Below the pieces are notes generated by a model. It ran no database searches. It was given only the letters and a program-made list of their open reading frames with translations, and was not told the origin of the DNA. Shown piece by piece: positions 31,803 to 39,284 of a stretch of DNA of 64,000 bases. A program made the translations under genes and the position numbers. The stretch comes from JALYOC01 sp036675345 (GTDB lineage: Bacteria; Myxococcota; Myxococcia; Myxococcales; Myxococcaceae). The stretch spans positions 62,001-126,000 of the forward strand of contig JAKFFE010000021.1 of the NCBI GenBank assembly GCA_036675345.1, given 5' to 3'. Position 1 is the stretch's first letter, and each line of letters begins with the position of its first letter.

Positions 31803-33142
31803 TACTTGATCTTGAAGTTGTTGCCGCCGGCCTTGGAGGCGTCGTTGAGCCGCTGCTGCACCTCGGCCAGCTTCTCCTTGTACCGGGGATTGGCGGGCTC
31901 GAAGGTCAACGCCATCTTCAGATTCCGCTCCGCGGACTGCCAGCGCTCGGCGGCCGCGTCCTGGGCGGCGGTCTGGTAGAACTGCCGGCCCTTGGGGTGG
32001 GTGCCGATCTGCTCTTCGATCTCCCTCTTGGCGGCGGCCTTGGTCTCGGTCTCCGACGCCTCGGTGAACCGCAGCTTCGAGGCCCGATCGGGACCGGTGA
32101 TGTCCGCCTGGTACTTCTTCCGCTTGGTGTCGTCGCGGAGCACGTAATAGGCCTCGGTGACCCGCTTGTAGAGCTCGCCCACCCGGCCCTTGAGCTCTGC
32201 GTCACTGACGTGGAAGAAGCGGTCCGGGTGGTAGGTGCGGCTCTCCCGGTAGAAGGCCTTCTTGATGTCTCCCGGAGCGGCGCCCGGCTCCAGGTGCAGC
32301 AGCTGGAAGTAGTCCAGCTGCTCCAGCGCCTCGTGGCGGTGGTGGAGATCCAGCAGCTGTTCGGGCAGCAGTCCCTCCACTCCGGCCACCTTGGTGGAGG
32401 CGCCGGGGGAGGCGGCGGGGGGCGGAGGCGGCGGGCGGATTGCGGTGGGCGCCGGACGGGCCGGAGCCACCGGGGGCACCAGCGGCGCCACCGGGGGCCG
32501 GAGGGGACCGGCCGCCACCGGGGGAGGAGGCGGCGGCGCCACCCGGCCAATGGCCGGAGGCGGGGCGACCACCGGGCGCGTCCCGGGGATCGGAGCGGGG
32601 CCGGAGGGCGAGCGGGGAGCGGTTCCCAGCGCAGGCGGAGTGACCGCGGCCACGGAGGGGGGACCCGGAGGTGGCCGGGTGGGGAAGGGCGCGGCACCCT
32701 GCGACCCGGTGGCCGGTCGCGGCGCGGTGCCCAGTTGGGGAGGCCCGGTCAGCGGGCGCGGCGCGGCACCCAGCGCCGGTGGCGGGGGACGGGCAGGAAG
32801 CTGGGGACCGGTGGGGGGGCGCTGGGTGGCGGCCAGGGTCGGCGGAGGCGGCCGGGTCACCGCGGTGACCGACGGCGGAGGAGGGGGCGGCGGGCGGCCA
32901 GGACCGCCGGCGGAAGGAACGGGGGGCGCGGTGGGCGTCCGGGTGATCGGCGGGGGAACGGGCGGTGTCGCACGGACCACGCCCGGGACCGGCGGTACCG
33001 GAGGCACGCCCTGCCGGACCGGAGGACCGGGCGGCGCGGCGGGCCGCTGGGCTGGCTGCTGTGGATCTCCAGGCCGACTGCCCGGGCCTCCGGGGCCCGG
33101 ACGCGGCGGATTCCCTGAGCCGCTGTTCGGAGGATTGGCCAT
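31802..33142 (-). CDS. J-domain (DnaJ-like) co-chaperone with long Pro-rich N-terminus
   Basis: 446 residues. The first 245 are a low-complexity Pro/Ala/Gly-rich tract. A J domain follows (DYFQLLHLEPGAAPGDIKKA, then YRESRTYHPDRFF with the essential His-Pro-Asp, and VLRDDTKRKKY). The C-terminal 90 residues are helical with a TPR-like end (SAERNLKMALTFEPANPRYKEKL). The J domain would stimulate ATP hydrolysis by an Hsp70; the partner is almost certainly the Hsp70 encoded 12 bases upstream. The tract could bind SH3-like or other proline-reading partners, which is speculation. Confidence 0.85.
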   Translation of the reverse strand: MANPPNSGSGNPPRPGPGGPGSRPGDPQQPAQRPAAPPGPPVRQGVPPVPPVPGVVRATPPVPPPITRTPTAPPVPSAGGPGRPPPPPPPSVTAVTRPPPPTLAATQRPPTGPQLPARPPPPALGAAPRPLTGPPQLGTAPRPATGSQGAAPFPTRPPPGPPSVAAVTPPALGTAPRSPSGPAPIPGTRPVVAPPPAIGRVAPPPPPPVAAGPLRPPVAPLVPPVAPARPAPTAIRPPPPPPAASPGASTKVAGVEGLLPEQLLDLHHRHEALEQLDYFQLLHLEPGAAPGDIKKAFYRESRTYHPDRFFHVSDAELKGRVGELYKRVTEAYYVLRDDTKRKKYQADITGPDRASKLRFTEASETETKAAAKREIEEQIGTHPKGRQFYQTAAQDAAAERWQSAERNLKMALTFEPANPRYKEKLAEVQQRLNDASKAGGNNFKIK

Positions 33143-33154
33143 CGCGCCGCTTGG

Positions 33155-34759
33155 TTACTCCGCCACCGCGGGGAGATCCGTCTCGTGGCCGGCCAGCTGG
33201 ATCTGTCGGGTGGACTCGATCGAACTCTGGATGTCCTGTTCGGTCAGGCCGGAGGAGAGGGAGATGGTGGTGGAGGTCTTCTGGCCGGTCTCGGTGTCGG
33301 TGGCGGAGACGTTGACGATCCCGTTGGTGTCGATCTCGAAGGTGACCTCGATCTTCACCTCACCCCGGTAGCCGATCCGGAAGCCGGAGAACTCGAACTC
33401 CCCCAGCATCTCGCACTCGTCCGCCTTGTTGGACTCGCCCTGGTACACCCGGATCTTCACCTTCTCCTGCCCGTCCCGGCTGGTGGTGAAGGTCTTGGAC
33501 TTGTCGATCGGCAGCGGGGTGTTCTTGTCGATCACCTTCTCGGTGTACCCGCCCACGGTGCCGATCCGCAGCGAGAGCGGGGTCACGTCCACCAGGAAGG
33601 TCTCGGTGGAGCTGTCCAGCAGGGCGTAGGCCTGCAGCGCCGCGCCCTGGGCCACCGCCTCGTCGGGGTTGATCCCCTCCATCGGCTCCTTCTGGAAGTA
33701 GTGCTTCACCGAGTTCTTGATGATCGGCAGCCGGGTGGGCCCACCCACCAGGATCACCGCGTCCACGTCCGCGGCGGTCATCCGGGCGCTCTGCAGGGCC
33801 TCGTCGCAGACCTTGAAGGTCCGCTGCACCAGGTCCATCACCATCTTGTTGAAGGCATCCAGGGTCAACGTCCCCTGCAGATCCATCACGTTGCCGTTGG
33901 CGTCCTGGCAGATCCCGGAGCAGAGGATGTCCGCCACCCCCTGCTGACCGACCTCGATCTTGGCCCGCTCGGCGGCATCCTTGAGCATCTGCAGGCAGTA
34001 CTTGTTCTGCCGCAGGTCCAGGCCGGTGCGGCGCAGGAAGTCCTCCGCCAGCCAGCTCATGATCCGGTCGTCGAAGTCGTCCCCACCCAGGTAGGTGTCC
34101 CCGGCGGTGGCCAGCACCTCGAACACGTCCTTGCCGATCTCCAAAATCGAGACGTCGAAGGTCCCGCCGCCCAGGTCGTAGACCACCACCTTCTGGTTCA
34201 CGTCCCGGCCAAACCCGTAGGCCAGCGCGGCCGAGGTGGGCTCGTTGAGGATCCGCAACACCTCCAGCCCGGCGATCCGGCCGGCGTCCTTGGTGGCCTG
34301 GCGCTGGTTGTCGTTGAAGTAGGCGGGGACGGTGACCACCGCCTTGGTGATCTCCCGGTTCAGGTACGTCTCCGCCACCGCCTTCATCTCCTTGAGCACC
34401 AGGGCGGAGATCTCGGGCAGGGAGAAGGTCTTGTTCCGCACCGCGATCCGGACCTGGTTGTTGTCTCCCTCTACGATCCGGTACGGCATCACCGCCTGCG
34501 CCTTCTTCACCTCGTCGGAGAAGTAGAAGCGGCCGATGAGCCTTTTGGCCGAGTACACGGTGTTCTCGGCGTTGGTAATGATGTTCTTCTTGGCGTTGTT
34601 GCCGACCACCACCGTCCCGTCATCCAGGAACGACACGCACGAGGCGTGGGTCTGATCCCCCCATTCGTTGGGAATCACAACGGGTCTTCCGTCCTGCATC
34701 ACCGCCACGCACGAGTACGACGTGCCGAGATCGATGCCGATCGCGATGTCGTCTGCCAT
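33155..34759 (-). CDS. Hsp70 (DnaK-like) chaperone with shortened C-terminus
   Basis: 534 residues against about 610-640 for standard DnaK. The ATPase domain is complete: IGIDLGTSYSCVAVMQDG, VTVPAYFNDNQRQATKDA, LNEPTSAALAYGFG, VYDLGGGTFDVSI and VILVGGPTRLPII. The substrate-binding beta domain follows (DVTPLSLRIGTVGG, VNVSATDTETGQ). The protein stops soon after the first lid helix, so most of the alpha-helical lid and the acidic EEVD-like tail are missing. It is not the housekeeping dnaK (no grpE or canonical dnaJ beside it) but the founder of a dedicated chaperone group with the J-domain gene downstream. Confidence 0.92.
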   Translation of the reverse strand: MADDIAIGIDLGTSYSCVAVMQDGRPVVIPNEWGDQTHASCVSFLDDGTVVVGNNAKKNIITNAENTVYSAKRLIGRFYFSDEVKKAQAVMPYRIVEGDNNQVRIAVRNKTFSLPEISALVLKEMKAVAETYLNREITKAVVTVPAYFNDNQRQATKDAGRIAGLEVLRILNEPTSAALAYGFGRDVNQKVVVYDLGGGTFDVSILEIGKDVFEVLATAGDTYLGGDDFDDRIMSWLAEDFLRRTGLDLRQNKYCLQMLKDAAERAKIEVGQQGVADILCSGICQDANGNVMDLQGTLTLDAFNKMVMDLVQRTFKVCDEALQSARMTAADVDAVILVGGPTRLPIIKNSVKHYFQKEPMEGINPDEAVAQGAALQAYALLDSSTETFLVDVTPLSLRIGTVGGYTEKVIDKNTPLPIDKSKTFTTSRDGQEKVKIRVYQGESNKADECEMLGEFEFSGFRIGYRGEVKIEVTFEIDTNGIVNVSATDTETGQKTSTTISLSSGLTEQDIQSSIESTRQIQLAGHETDLPAVAE

Positions 34760-34815
34760 TCGGTCTCCGTCGACTCCTGGGCGTTGGGGCCGTCAGCGGC
34801 CCAGCGCGTCGGGTG

Positions 34816-34843
34816 ATGTTAGTCGCGCTGGCCCTCAAGTCAA
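34816..34843 (-). promoter_or_regulatory. Promoter for the Hsp70 operon
   Basis: TTGACT (34843-34838) and TAACAT (34821-34816), spacer 16 bases; expected start near 34809 gives a leader of about 50 bases. No heat-shock CIRCE palindrome was seen in the 208-bp intergenic region. Confidence 0.6.
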
Positions 34844-34967
34844 ACCTTGGTTTTGCTCAAAGCGCAGCCAAATCAAGGGGTTAGCAATGGGGTCTCCACG
34901 GCGGGACTCTGGTGGCCGGCCGGGAGGGTGCCCATTATGAGAGCCCCGACCGAACAGGAGCGCCCGG

Positions 34968-35804
34968 ATGTCCATTGTCTTTGGCCTCTTCACCTCCGAC
35001 CCCAACCTGCTGGGGTGTGAGCTTCGACGGCTGCACGACCAGGTGCGACTTTCGGAGGATGGCGGTCCTCACAACGCCGTGGGGGTGGGCTCCTACGCCG
35101 ACGACACGGTGCTGCTGCACCGCTACCCCTCCACCGGGATGCCCCGGCTGGTCACCGAGCTCCCCACCACCGGCCAGTCCAGCGCGCTGCTCTACCATGG
35201 GCGTTCGCTCCCGGTGGGCACCTCCCTGGAGGACAACACCCAGCCGTTCCGCTTTCGTCGCTGGTTGTTTGCCCAGGTCGGAGAGTTGGAGGGCTACCGC
35301 GGGTTCAAGCAGCAGGCCTGGGAGGAGCTGCCGGACCACCTCAAGCGCCAGGTGAGGGGAGAGACGGACGCCGAGCTGGCCTTCGCCCTCTTCCTCAATG
35401 GGCTGCGCGAGGTGGGGCGGACCGATGATCGCACCCTGGATCCGCTGCAGGCCTTGCGGATCCTGGGCGCCGCCGCCCGCCACCTGCAGGACCTGTCCTC
35501 CCGGCACTCCCCCCACAAGGCGGTGAACCTGGGCTGGGTGGCCACCAACGAGTCGCTGCTGATCGCCTGCCGGCTGGGACAGGCCTCCTTGTCGGTGCGG
35601 CTGCTGGAGGGACAGGACAGCTGCGCGGTCCACAAGCTGGTGAAGGGGTCCCCCCAATCCGAGCCGCTGCTGCGCGCCCATGAACGGTGCCGTTCGGTGG
35701 CGGTGGCCTCGCATGCGATCGCCGAGGGGGGCTGGACCCCGCTGGAGGACGGGATGGGGATCGCGGTGGGGAACCGCGGGAACCTGGAGCGGGCGGGGAT
35801 CTAG
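34968..35804 (+). CDS. Class II glutamine amidotransferase-like protein without the catalytic Cys
   Basis: 278 residues. The overall order matches YafJ/EgtC-type Ntn amidotransferases: a short first strand (MSIVFGLFTSDPN), NTQPFRFRRWLFAQVG, and RGETDAELAFALFL. However residue 2, normally the Cys nucleophile exposed after Met removal, is Ser. The conserved His-Asn-Gly of the oxyanion region is Gln-Val-Gly. Ser can act as an Ntn nucleophile in other families, so loss of activity is not certain, but glutaminase activity looks unlikely. The ATG at 34968 has AGGAG seven bases upstream. Its stop overlaps that of the convergent CPBP gene at a CTAG. Confidence 0.75.
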   Translation: MSIVFGLFTSDPNLLGCELRRLHDQVRLSEDGGPHNAVGVGSYADDTVLLHRYPSTGMPRLVTELPTTGQSSALLYHGRSLPVGTSLEDNTQPFRFRRWLFAQVGELEGYRGFKQQAWEELPDHLKRQVRGETDAELAFALFLNGLREVGRTDDRTLDPLQALRILGAAARHLQDLSSRHSPHKAVNLGWVATNESLLIACRLGQASLSVRLLEGQDSCAVHKLVKGSPQSEPLLRAHERCRSVAVASHAIAEGGWTPLEDGMGIAVGNRGNLERAGI

Positions 35805-36517
35805 TTCCTGCCCAGGAACGACGCTTCCAGGAACAGCTCGAAGAGGTTGAAGGTGGCGTGGATCAGGGTGGCGCCCAGGATCGTGCCGGTGCGCTCGCGG
35901 GCCCAGGCGAAGAGCAGGGCGGGGAAGAACACGCTCAACCGCCACACCTGGAAGATCGCCAGGTGGCCCAGGGCGAACAGCACCGCGGTCAGCCAGAAGG
36001 CCGGCCCCAGCTGGATCCCGAACAGCCGCCGGCCGCGCGGCCAGGCGTCCCGCAGCCGGGTCTGCAGGTAGCCGCGGTAGAAGAACTCCTCCGGCAGCGC
36101 CACCACCAACAATTGATCGATCACCCACTCCGGAAAGCGGTCCGGCAGCCGGGGTCGGAACTGCGCGGCGCCAGACAGCGGGGTGATCACCTTGGCCAGC
36201 GCGGCAGGCAGGTGGGGAATGATCTCCAGCCACAGCACGAACCCGGCCGCGAACAGCGGAAGGGTGACCGCGCACACCCCCAGGTACAGCCGCAGATCCC
36301 GCCTCCAGCCGGAGAGGGTCAGCCCGTAGTCGGCGTAGTCCTCGCCCCGGCGCCCCATGGCCAGGATCGGCAGGTAGAGGAAGGTGGCGGTGGCCACCAG
36401 CTTGGCGGCGTTGGCGTTGAAGGCGTAGGCCACCAGGATCGCGGCAAAGGAGATCGCCCACAGTCCCAGCGCCTCGGGGACCGCGCCCAAGCGCGCCGGC
36501 TGCAGGGCGGTGCTCAT
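35801..36517 (-). CDS. CPBP-family intramembrane glutamic protease (CAAX protease-like)
   Basis: 238 residues from the ATG at 36517, which overlaps the stop of the upstream gene (ATGA). It has six to eight hydrophobic segments. The catalytic motifs of the family are present: EEFFYRGYL (Glu-Glu-x3-Arg), LFALGHLAI (Phe-x3-His) and the C-terminal LIHATFN. These enzymes cleave peptide bonds inside the membrane; in myxobacteria some process sorted surface proteins. Here the coupled neighbour is a degenerate trypsin-fold protein, and the operon starts with a kinase. Confidence 0.85.
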   Translation of the reverse strand: MSTALQPARLGAVPEALGLWAISFAAILVAYAFNANAAKLVATATFLYLPILAMGRRGEDYADYGLTLSGWRRDLRLYLGVCAVTLPLFAAGFVLWLEIIPHLPAALAKVITPLSGAAQFRPRLPDRFPEWVIDQLLVVALPEEFFYRGYLQTRLRDAWPRGRRLFGIQLGPAFWLTAVLFALGHLAIFQVWRLSVFFPALLFAWARERTGTILGATLIHATFNLFELFLEASFLGRN

Positions 36518-37089
36518 CCGGCGTTGGCCGCCAGCTTCTGCTTCACCGCGGCGACCGGGACCACCCGGCGACCGGAGATCGCCACCCCCAGCAGCTTGCC
36601 CCCGGCGTCGAAGATCGGGCTGCCCTCCTGGACCGGGCGCTCCAGCTCGAACTCCCCCGGGCGCTGGGGGAGGCGGCGGCGCACCACCGCCACCACCGGG
36701 GCCGGGCCCTGGGGGGTCATCCGGACCGCCACCACCGTCTGCCCCCGCTTCACCGTGTCCTCCAGCCGGACCGGGGCCGCGCGGAAGGGCCCCTGGGAGG
36801 AGATCTTCACCAGGGCGATCCCCTGGTAGGCGTCGGCCACCAGCACCTGGGCCGGGTGCTGCGCCCCCTCCCACTCCACCTGGGCCTCCTGTAGCCCCAC
36901 GTGGCGCACCGAGGTGAGCACATGGCCCGAGGCGCCCACCATCACCCCCAGGCCGGACCGCTTGGGGCCGGTGACCCGCACCAGGCTGTCCCGGTTGTTC
37001 TCGAACGCCCGGCGCAGCGCGGCCGGGGTGGGTTCGGAGGACAGGGCGGCGACGGAGCAGAGGGCTCCGGCCAGGAGGAGGAGACGCAT
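36514..37089 (-). CDS. Exported trypsin-fold (HtrA-like) protein with lost catalytic triad
   Basis: 191 residues with a signal peptide (MRLLLLAGALCSVAALS). It aligns by eye with the HtrA protease core: SGLGVMVGASGHVLTSVRHV retains His in the His position, but ADAYQGIALVKI has Gly where the catalytic Asp of the DLAVLK-type strand belongs, and VQEGSPIF has Glu where the catalytic Ser belongs. No PDZ domain. It is therefore a pseudoprotease, plausibly a periplasmic peptide-binding or regulatory module. It is coupled to the CPBP protease gene and 13 bases downstream of the kinase gene. Confidence 0.7.
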   Translation of the reverse strand: MRLLLLAGALCSVAALSSEPTPAALRRAFENNRDSLVRVTGPKRSGLGVMVGASGHVLTSVRHVGLQEAQVEWEGAQHPAQVLVADAYQGIALVKISSQGPFRAAPVRLEDTVKRGQTVVAVRMTPQGPAPVVAVVRRRLPQRPGEFELERPVQEGSPIFDAGGKLLGVAISGRRVVPVAAVKQKLAANAG

Positions 37090-37102
37090 CGGACGGTGGA
37101 GT

Positions 37103-39178
37103 CTACGGCTTCTGCGGCGGGGGGCGCTTTTTCAGCCCCCAGTAGCGCTGGTGGTAGCGCAGGTTCAGCGCATCCAGGGTCAGGGCCTGCTCGTACTGCT
37201 CCAGGGCCAGCGGCAGCTGCCCCTTGCCCTCCCAGGCGCTGCCGGTGGCAAAGGCGATCTGGGCCCGGCTGTCGTGGGTCTGTCGCTGGGCCAGCACCCG
37301 GGCGCGAATCTGCTCCAGCTCGGTGACAGTCAGGCCATTGGCGATGCAGCGCGCCACCCCCCGGAAGTTCCCGCGCAGGCCATCAAACTCCGCCCGCCGC
37401 GCCGGCGTTCCCAGGGTCTCCTGCGCCGACTTCAGCTTCTCCAAGATGGTGGTGATCTGCCCTTGCTGCTTGTCGGAGATCGGGCGCAGCTTGATCTCCT
37501 CCACGTCCTTGATCGACTCCCGCAGCCGCTGGCGGATCTCGGCGAAGTCCGCGTCCTGCATCACCGCCAGGATCACGTAGTGATCGCCGTTGATCCGCTT
37601 GCGGTAGAAGTCCAGCTGCGCCTCGGCGATCGGATCCTCGCCCACGGTCCGGGCCCGGGCGGCCGCCACCGGCGCCGGCGCCTTGTCCAGCGGGAGCCCC
37701 TGCACCAGCCGGGCGATCGACTCCTTGAAGGCCGCAGAGGGGTCGGTGAACTGGACCCCGAAGCCGGCGGACATGCTCCAGGCCCTGGCCTGCTCGGGGG
37801 TGACGTGACGGACCACCTCTCCCTGGCACGCCAGGTCCACCCCGGGTGTCTGCAGCACCACGGTCACCTTGGTGAACACCGGCGGCAGGACCGAGGAGCA
37901 CAGGAACACCCCTCCCCGGGAGACGTCCTGGGCCTGCAGTTCGCCCAGCTCCTGACCCTGCGCGGTCCGGCAGCGGGCGGGGAAGTTGGCCGGGTGGCGG
38001 GACTGCGAGGGCGCCGGGGTCCCGGTCGCCAGCCCGGTGGGCGGGGGCGGGGTGGGGATGATCGGCGCGGTGCGCGGGCGGGTGAGGAAGGCGTCCAGCG
38101 CCTGATCCAGCGCGTCCCGCATCTCGTCCGCGTTCTGGAAGCGGTCCTCGGGGCGCTTCTCCAGCGCCTTGAGGATCACCCTGGCCAGCCCGTCCGGAAG
38201 CTTGGGGTTGAGCAGGGTGGGGGGCACCGGGATCTTCTCCCGGTGGGCGATCAGCATCCCGGTCAGTCCACCCCCGGTGAAGGGCAGCCGGCCGGTGGCC
38301 AGCTGGTAGGCGATCACCCCCAGCGCGTAGATGTCGGCGCGGCCGTCCACCTTCTCGCCTGACCCCTGCTCCGGCGCCATGTACTCCGGGGTGCCGATGA
38401 TCATCCCCGCCGAGGTCTGCTCGTTGAGCTTGTCGGCGAACAGCTTGGCGATCCCGAAGTCCACCAGCTTGACGAAGTTGTCGTTCCGGCCGCGCTTGAC
38501 CAGGAAGATGTTCTCCGGCTTCAGGTCGCGGTGGACCACCCCATTGGAGTGCGCGGCGTGCAGCGCGTCACAGACCTGGGTGAGGATCGGGATCGCCACC
38601 TCGGGCGGCAGCGGACCGCGGGCCAGGGACGAGAGGGTCTTCCCGTCCAGGTACTCCATGATCAGGTAGTACCGCGACGGCGGCACCACGTTCATGTCGA
38701 AGATGTTGACGATGTTCTCGTGCCCGATCAGGTTCACCGAGCGCGCCTCCGCGTAGAAGCGCGACACCAACCCGGGGTTGGTGGCCAGCGCCTCGTGGAG
38801 GAACTTCACCGCCACCTTGCTGCCGATCACCGTCTGCTCCCCCAGGTAGACGGTGCCCATCCCGCCCTTGCCCAGCCGGCGGATGATCCGGAAGCTGCCC
38901 ACGGTGGTGCCCAGCAGCAGATCCTCGCCGGACTCCGGACCCAACACCGCCGCATTGAGGGGGGTGGGAACCGAGGGGGTGGGAGAGGCCATCCGGACCA
39001 GCGTTCCCTCCTCTCCGCCGCTGTGGACCACCGGCGGGTGGGGAGGTTCGTCGGGGAGGGTCACCGGCGCGGCCGCGAAGGAAGCGCCCATGATCTGCGT
39101 GCCGCCGCCTTCGTGGGGAACGAAGGTCGAGCAGGCCCTCTCGGGCGGATGGTGCTGTCCGCAGATCGCGCAGGCCAT
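37103..39178 (-). CDS. Ser/Thr protein kinase with PilZ-like and J-like/TPR C-terminal domains
   Basis: 691 residues. The N-terminus has a possible zinc knuckle (Cys3, Cys6, His9/10, Cys16). The Hanks-type kinase domain (about 95-355) is complete: GKGGMGTVYLGE, VAVKFLHEAL, VVHRDLKPENIF, VDFGIAKLF and GTPEYMAPE. A PilZ-like segment follows (ARCRTAQGQ, DVSRGGVFLCSS, GFGVQFTDP), then a helical region recalling a J domain (YRKRINGDHYVILAVMQDAD, SAQETLGTPARRAEFD) but without His-Pro-Asp, and a TPR-like tail. No transmembrane helix is seen. First gene of an operon with the pseudoprotease and the CPBP protease. Confidence 0.87.
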   Translation of the reverse strand: MACAICGQHHPPERACSTFVPHEGGGTQIMGASFAAAPVTLPDEPPHPPVVHSGGEEGTLVRMASPTPSVPTPLNAAVLGPESGEDLLLGTTVGSFRIIRRLGKGGMGTVYLGEQTVIGSKVAVKFLHEALATNPGLVSRFYAEARSVNLIGHENIVNIFDMNVVPPSRYYLIMEYLDGKTLSSLARGPLPPEVAIPILTQVCDALHAAHSNGVVHRDLKPENIFLVKRGRNDNFVKLVDFGIAKLFADKLNEQTSAGMIIGTPEYMAPEQGSGEKVDGRADIYALGVIAYQLATGRLPFTGGGLTGMLIAHREKIPVPPTLLNPKLPDGLARVILKALEKRPEDRFQNADEMRDALDQALDAFLTRPRTAPIIPTPPPPTGLATGTPAPSQSRHPANFPARCRTAQGQELGELQAQDVSRGGVFLCSSVLPPVFTKVTVVLQTPGVDLACQGEVVRHVTPEQARAWSMSAGFGVQFTDPSAAFKESIARLVQGLPLDKAPAPVAAARARTVGEDPIAEAQLDFYRKRINGDHYVILAVMQDADFAEIRQRLRESIKDVEEIKLRPISDKQQGQITTILEKLKSAQETLGTPARRAEFDGLRGNFRGVARCIANGLTVTELEQIRARVLAQRQTHDSRAQIAFATGSAWEGKGQLPLALEQYEQALTLDALNLRYHQRYWGLKKRPPPQKP

Positions 39179-39191
39179 TTGGAATCATCGG

Positions 39192-39210
39192 TCGCGCAAT
39201 CGCTGCGCGA
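39192..39210. repeat. Short inverted repeat upstream of the kinase gene
   Basis: TCGCGCA / TGCGCGA, seven-base perfect arms around a five-base centre, 14 bases before the kinase ATG and 75 bases after the polX stop. It could be an operator or a weak terminator hairpin; no T-run follows. Confidence 0.45.
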
Positions 39211-39284
39211 TCTGCCCCCCGAAAAGGATGGGCACACTAACTGCGCAAGGGTGGGAGAACCATAGAGGGAAGTCGTAGGTAGGA

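Noticed and set aside
34760..34967. A CIRCE or other heat-shock operator upstream of the Hsp70 gene
   Set aside because: No inverted repeat of the CIRCE type was found; only a standard promoter pattern is visible.
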